From the NCBI GenBank assembly GCA_910575275.1, contig CAJTEE010000001.1, positions 124,001 to 188,000 of the forward strand: 64,000 bases of DNA, in the 5' to 3' direction. Position 1 is the stretch's first letter. Every line of letters begins with the position of its first letter. Shown here in pieces: positions 60,763 to 64,000 of this stretch. Source of the stretch: Lachnospiraceae bacterium. GTDB lineage: Bacteria > Bacillota > Clostridia > Lachnospirales > Lachnospiraceae. Position numbers and translations under genes: made by a program. The notes under the pieces are model-generated. The model saw nothing but the letters and a program-made list of their open reading frames with translations. It searched no databases and was not told where the DNA came from.

Positions 60763-62958
60763 CTATATCCTCCTCAGACAGAAACTTACACTCTCGTATT
60801 CATCAAGCTCGTAAGGCACCGGGAGTCCCGCATTCATGAGAAGGGCTCCCGAATACCGTCCCTTCTGCCCCTCGATCCGATACATGGCCTCCCTGTCCAG
60901 TCCTTTAAGCTTTACGTACCGCTGGGCGTCGTTGCCTTCCTTATCGGTGAGCACCAGGCTCACGAGAGACTTCTTCTTATCCTTGGAGACATGCTGCCAG
61001 GCCGTAAAATATGGATTCTCATACGGGCTCGCCAGCCTGTAATAATCGCCCTCTGCAATCAGCCTGTAATTCTTTTTATAGAATTTAACCTGCTCCCTGC
61101 AGACGGCCTTTTCCTCCTCGGACAGCTTCGTCGAATCCAGTTCGTACCCGAGAATCCCATCCATGGATACGATGCCTCTGGTTTTTAACGGCGTATACCT
61201 GCCTGTCTGATGATTCGGGCAAACCGATACGTGAGACTCAATCGTGTTGATCGGATACGCAAACGAAGTGCCGTACTGGATCTTCAGGCGGTTCTTCGCA
61301 TCCGTGTTATCGCTGCACCAGATCTGAGGCTGATAGAAAAGCATCGCCGGGTCAAACCGTCCGCCCCCGCCCGCGCAGCCGCAGAAGATCACCTCCGGAT
61401 GCTTTAGGATCACCTCATCCATCACATGGTACAGACCCAGAATATACCGGTGCAGCGTCTCCCCCTGACGTCCCGCGTCAAGGAGCCCCGACCACACGTC
61501 CGAGATGCTCCGGTTCATGTCCCACTTGACATATTCGATCTTTGCCTCATGCAGGATCCCGTTGACCGCCTCGATCAGATAGTCGCAGACATCCTGCCTG
61601 GAAAGATCCAGCACCAGTTGATTCCTTCCCCGGGTCATCGGACGCCCCGGTGCCTTTAGACACCAGTCGGGATGCGCCCGGAACAGTTCACTGTCCTCAG
61701 ACACCATCTCCGGCTCGATCCAGATCCCGAACTGAAGCCCCAGCGCATGGATCTCCTCAGAGAGCCCCGAAATCCCGCGTTTCAGCTTTTTTAAATTGAC
61801 CTTCCAGTCCCCCAGGCCGGAATTGTCATCGTCACGCTTCCCAAACCAGCCGTCGTCGAGCACGAACAGATCCACGCCCATGTCCACGGCCTGCTTCGCG
61901 ATCCCAAGAAGCTTTGTATCATCGAAGTCGAAATAGGCGGCCTCCCAGCTGTTGATCACAACAGGCCTGGGCTTCTTCGCGTAGGGGGACCGGCAAAGGT
62001 TCTCTCTGTAAATATCATGATACAGATGCGAAAGCCTCGCAAATCCCTCTCCCGAAAACGCAAGCACCGCCTCCGGGGCCTGAAACTGCTCTCCCGGATT
62101 CACCGTCCAGGAAAAATCCTGTGGATTGATGCCGGCATTGATCCGAAGCTGTTTGAACTGATCCTTTTCTGCCTCGATCGCAAAATTTCCGCTGTAAACG
62201 AGCGAATAGCCAAAGCACCGGCCATGATCCTCTCCCGCGCCCCCGTCGCACACAATCGCAAAGGGGTTGTACTGGTGGGAGGAAGCGCCGCGGCTGCTCC
62301 CGACGGAATGGACGCCGCTTTGAACCGGAATTCTCGTAAATTCCCGCTCCATCGTGTGCCGTCCGGCAAAAACGATGAAGTCATAGTCGGAGTCCTTAAA
62401 ATCCATCGTAACAGACGCAAGCTTTTCCAGCCGGATCGCCTCGCTTCCGTTGTTTACGAACCGCACGGTCCGCGTGACGATATTTTTTTCTTCGAACACA
62501 CTGTAGAACAGAATCACGGTTCCTCCGCTCTCTTTATCCCGCAGCTCGATCTCCAGCGTATCGACTGTATCCCTGGACGCCGCCTTGAGTGACGGCATCC
62601 CTTCTAAAGCATACTTTCCTTTATAAATCCTGTAGCCGGAGACCTTTCCCGAAAAAATCTGGCTTCCGTCACCGTTCACCACCTCGATGCTGGGGATCCG
62701 GTAATCCCCCTTTCCATCCGTGGAATATTCCTGGGCCAGATAGTCCAGGGAAAACGTCCGGTCGTTCCCCGCCTCGTTGGGGTTGGGTGAAAAACCGCGG
62801 TCGCAGACCTGGATCAGATAATCCAGGTTTTCATCCGGGATCCGCTCTCCATAATATAAATGCAGCAAATTCCCATATCTGCTCACCTTCATCAGATACG
62901 ATGTGTCTCTTGTTTCCAGTATAAACGTATTGCCGTCTGCATTATATTTGACTGCCAT
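60763..62958 (-). CDS. Alpha-galactosidase, GH36
   Basis: 731 aa, four-domain GH36 length. Removes alpha-1,6-galactose from raffinose, stachyose or melibiose. Motifs: VINSWEAAYFDFDDTKLLGI, MGVDLFVLDDGWFGKRDDDN, KAPGRPMTRGRNQLVLDLSR, nucleophile Asp in IEYVKWDMNRSISDVWSG, CAGGGGRFDPAMLFYQPQIW, acid/base Asp in CSDNTDAKNRL. No signal peptide, so it acts on imported oligosaccharide. Site AAAGGAACAAGGAAAG. Confidence 0.96.
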   Translation of the reverse strand: MAVKYNADGNTFILETRDTSYLMKVSRYGNLLHLYYGERIPDENLDYLIQVCDRGFSPNPNEAGNDRTFSLDYLAQEYSTDGKGDYRIPSIEVVNGDGSQIFSGKVSGYRIYKGKYALEGMPSLKAASRDTVDTLEIELRDKESGGTVILFYSVFEEKNIVTRTVRFVNNGSEAIRLEKLASVTMDFKDSDYDFIVFAGRHTMEREFTRIPVQSGVHSVGSSRGASSHQYNPFAIVCDGGAGEDHGRCFGYSLVYSGNFAIEAEKDQFKQLRINAGINPQDFSWTVNPGEQFQAPEAVLAFSGEGFARLSHLYHDIYRENLCRSPYAKKPRPVVINSWEAAYFDFDDTKLLGIAKQAVDMGVDLFVLDDGWFGKRDDDNSGLGDWKVNLKKLKRGISGLSEEIHALGLQFGIWIEPEMVSEDSELFRAHPDWCLKAPGRPMTRGRNQLVLDLSRQDVCDYLIEAVNGILHEAKIEYVKWDMNRSISDVWSGLLDAGRQGETLHRYILGLYHVMDEVILKHPEVIFCGCAGGGGRFDPAMLFYQPQIWCSDNTDAKNRLKIQYGTSFAYPINTIESHVSVCPNHQTGRYTPLKTRGIVSMDGILGYELDSTKLSEEEKAVCREQVKFYKKNYRLIAEGDYYRLASPYENPYFTAWQHVSKDKKKSLVSLVLTDKEGNDAQRYVKLKGLDREAMYRIEGQKGRYSGALLMNAGLPVPYELDEYESVSFCLRRI

Positions 62959-63015
62959 TCTTTCCTTGTTCCTTTGCTTTCTTTGTCCAGATTTGTTTTC
63001 CTTACAAACAATGTC

Positions 63016-63852
63016 TTATTTGCCGCCTGTCATCGCAACACCCTCGATGAACTGCTTCTGGAAGAACAGATACAGAACGACCATCGGGATCATGGCGAGC
63101 AGGGAGCCCGCCATCATCGTCGGGAAGTCCGTGCTGAACTGTCCCCTTAAGGTGGCAAGGCCGGAGGACAGGGTCATCATGTTCAGATCGGTGTTGACGA
63201 TTAACGGCCACATCAGGTCTCCGTATGCGAAAACTGCCGTGAAGACCGCGAGAGCCGCCATGGACGCCTTCGTAAGGGGCGCCATCACCTTTACAAACGT
63301 CTGCCACTGGTTGCAGCCGTCTAAGTACGCTGCCTCGGCGATCTCATTGGGAATTCCCAGATACGCCTGCCGCAAAAAGAAGGTTCCGAACGCGCTGACG
63401 AGTCCGGGGAATACCAGTCCGAAAATCGAGTTGGTAAGCCCGACCTTTGCCAGCATCTGATACTGCGGCGTGATGAAGATCTGCGACGGCAGCATCATCT
63501 GGATCAGGACCAGGGAAAACAACACATTCTTTCCTTTAAAATTCAGCTTTGCAAACGCGTAGCCCGCCATGGACGAGAAAAGCACCGCACACACGACTCT
63601 CCAGAAAATCATCAAAATCGTGTTTTTATAGAGCGCAAAAAACGGAAGCGATGCCGTCGCCTTGTTGTAGCTTCCCGACTGCCAGGCAGCCGGCAGAATC
63701 GTCGGGGGAACGATCATGCTCTCCTCAACGGTCTTAAAGCTCGTAAGGAACATCCATACAAACGGGAAAATCATAATAACGGAGCCGATGATAAAAAACG
63801 CATATACACCGGCTGTCCGGATTTTTCTTGATCTTTCAAGCGATGAGTTCAT
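63016..63852 (-). CDS. CUT1 sugar ABC permease (MalG/MsmG family)
   Basis: 278 aa, six membrane helices. Starts at ATG 63852 (ATG 63858 is too close to GGAGG). EAA motif region: YLGIPNEIAEAAYLDGCNQW and VMAPLTKASMAALAVFTAVF. The N-terminus is VYAFFIIGSVIMIFPFVWMF. It works with the upstream MalF-type permease; the following alpha-galactosidase points to raffinose-family sugars. Confidence 0.94.
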   Translation of the reverse strand: MNSSLERSRKIRTAGVYAFFIIGSVIMIFPFVWMFLTSFKTVEESMIVPPTILPAAWQSGSYNKATASLPFFALYKNTILMIFWRVVCAVLFSSMAGYAFAKLNFKGKNVLFSLVLIQMMLPSQIFITPQYQMLAKVGLTNSIFGLVFPGLVSAFGTFFLRQAYLGIPNEIAEAAYLDGCNQWQTFVKVMAPLTKASMAALAVFTAVFAYGDLMWPLIVNTDLNMMTLSSGLATLRGQFSTDFPTMMAGSLLAMIPMVVLYLFFQKQFIEGVAMTGGK

Positions 63853-63870
63853 GCTCATATCCTCCTTTCC

Positions 63871-64000
63871 CTATACTTCGTAGTTGACCCACTTCTTCTG
63901 GCCCCAGAACTGAACCACAGTGACAAGGCCGATCACCGCGACCGTCCAGATTACGACTGCGGAACCGAGTCCTCTGTTGCCGGAAACGTACGATTCGCGG
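63871..64000 (-). CDS. CUT1 sugar ABC permease, MalF type (C-terminal end only)
   Basis: Only the last 42 codons are inside the window: GNRGLGSAVVIWTVAVIGLV, a final membrane helix, then WGQKKWVNYEV and TAG at 63873-63871. GxGSAxxxW is typical of the last helix of MsmF/MalF permeases. The gene continues beyond the right edge, where the binding protein is expected. Confidence 0.85.
   Translation of the reverse strand, partial: RESYVSGNRGLGSAVVIWTVAVIGLVTVVQFWGQKKWVNYEV

Overview
The window looks like chromosome of a spore-forming Clostridia bacterium, most likely a Lachnospiraceae relative. Pointers are a SpoVB-type flippase, a CotJC spore-coat gene, the small clostridial families DUF1540, DUF3842 and DUF6106, Gram-positive ribosome binding sites, and a GC-rich coding style. 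This is inferred from gene content only; no species call is possible from the sequence alone.

Layout. 1-2973: glycine-betaine-type ABC transporter (minus strand) beside a BusR-like c-di-AMP-type regulator, with an Uma2 nuclease remnant between. 3338-9688: tRNA-Ser, then a nifS-nifU-mnmA-amidase operon, a SpoVB-like flippase and apt. 10011-16812: M23 peptidase, DUF3842, PanE-like reductase, a YdjG/YdjH/YdjI-like membrane module and endonuclease IV. 16851-22982: a VanRS-like two-component system with an ABC exporter and an 821-residue membrane protein. 23295-23449: tRNA-Pro and tRNA-Glu.

23922-28784 holds the most striking object. A manganese-catalase-type spore coat gene (cotJC) is split in frame by a 4.3 kb element bounded by a 9-bp repeat (positions 24042-24050 and 28344-28352). 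The element carries a large serine recombinase, a 54-codon ORF coupled to it, and an orphan hybrid histidine kinase. Removing it at the 9-bp repeat restores the CotJC reading frame, as in sporulation-linked intervening elements such as skin. However, the 5' end of cotJC is also missing, cut at the stop codon of nagA.

28794-32069 is an amino-sugar operon (ROK protein, nagB, nagA). It is followed by an aldose-1-epimerase-like gene and a heavily mutated secreted-protein gene. 34577-38754 is a sulfatase with a sulfonate/taurine-type ABC transporter. 39079-40880 is a gene graveyard: remnants of a GntP permease, a CoA transferase, an acyl-CoA dehydrogenase and EtfA. A transglutaminase-like secreted protein, an AT-rich scar and a second serine recombinase follow.

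43979-56812 (minus) is a surface-polymer operon of teichoic-acid type: a degenerate integrase-like leader gene, glycosyltransferases, LicD, TagD, two large CDP-glycerol-polymerase fusions, TagG, and a TagH ATPase fused to an extracellular beta-propeller-like domain. 57255-64000 (minus) is a raffinose-family sugar operon: MalF/MalG-type permeases, GH36 alpha-galactosidase, GH13 enzyme and MsmK/UgpC ATPase. Dispersed GC-rich palindromic repeats lie at about 9.8, 11.2 and 23.1 kb. No rRNA, CRISPR array or recognisable riboswitch was seen.
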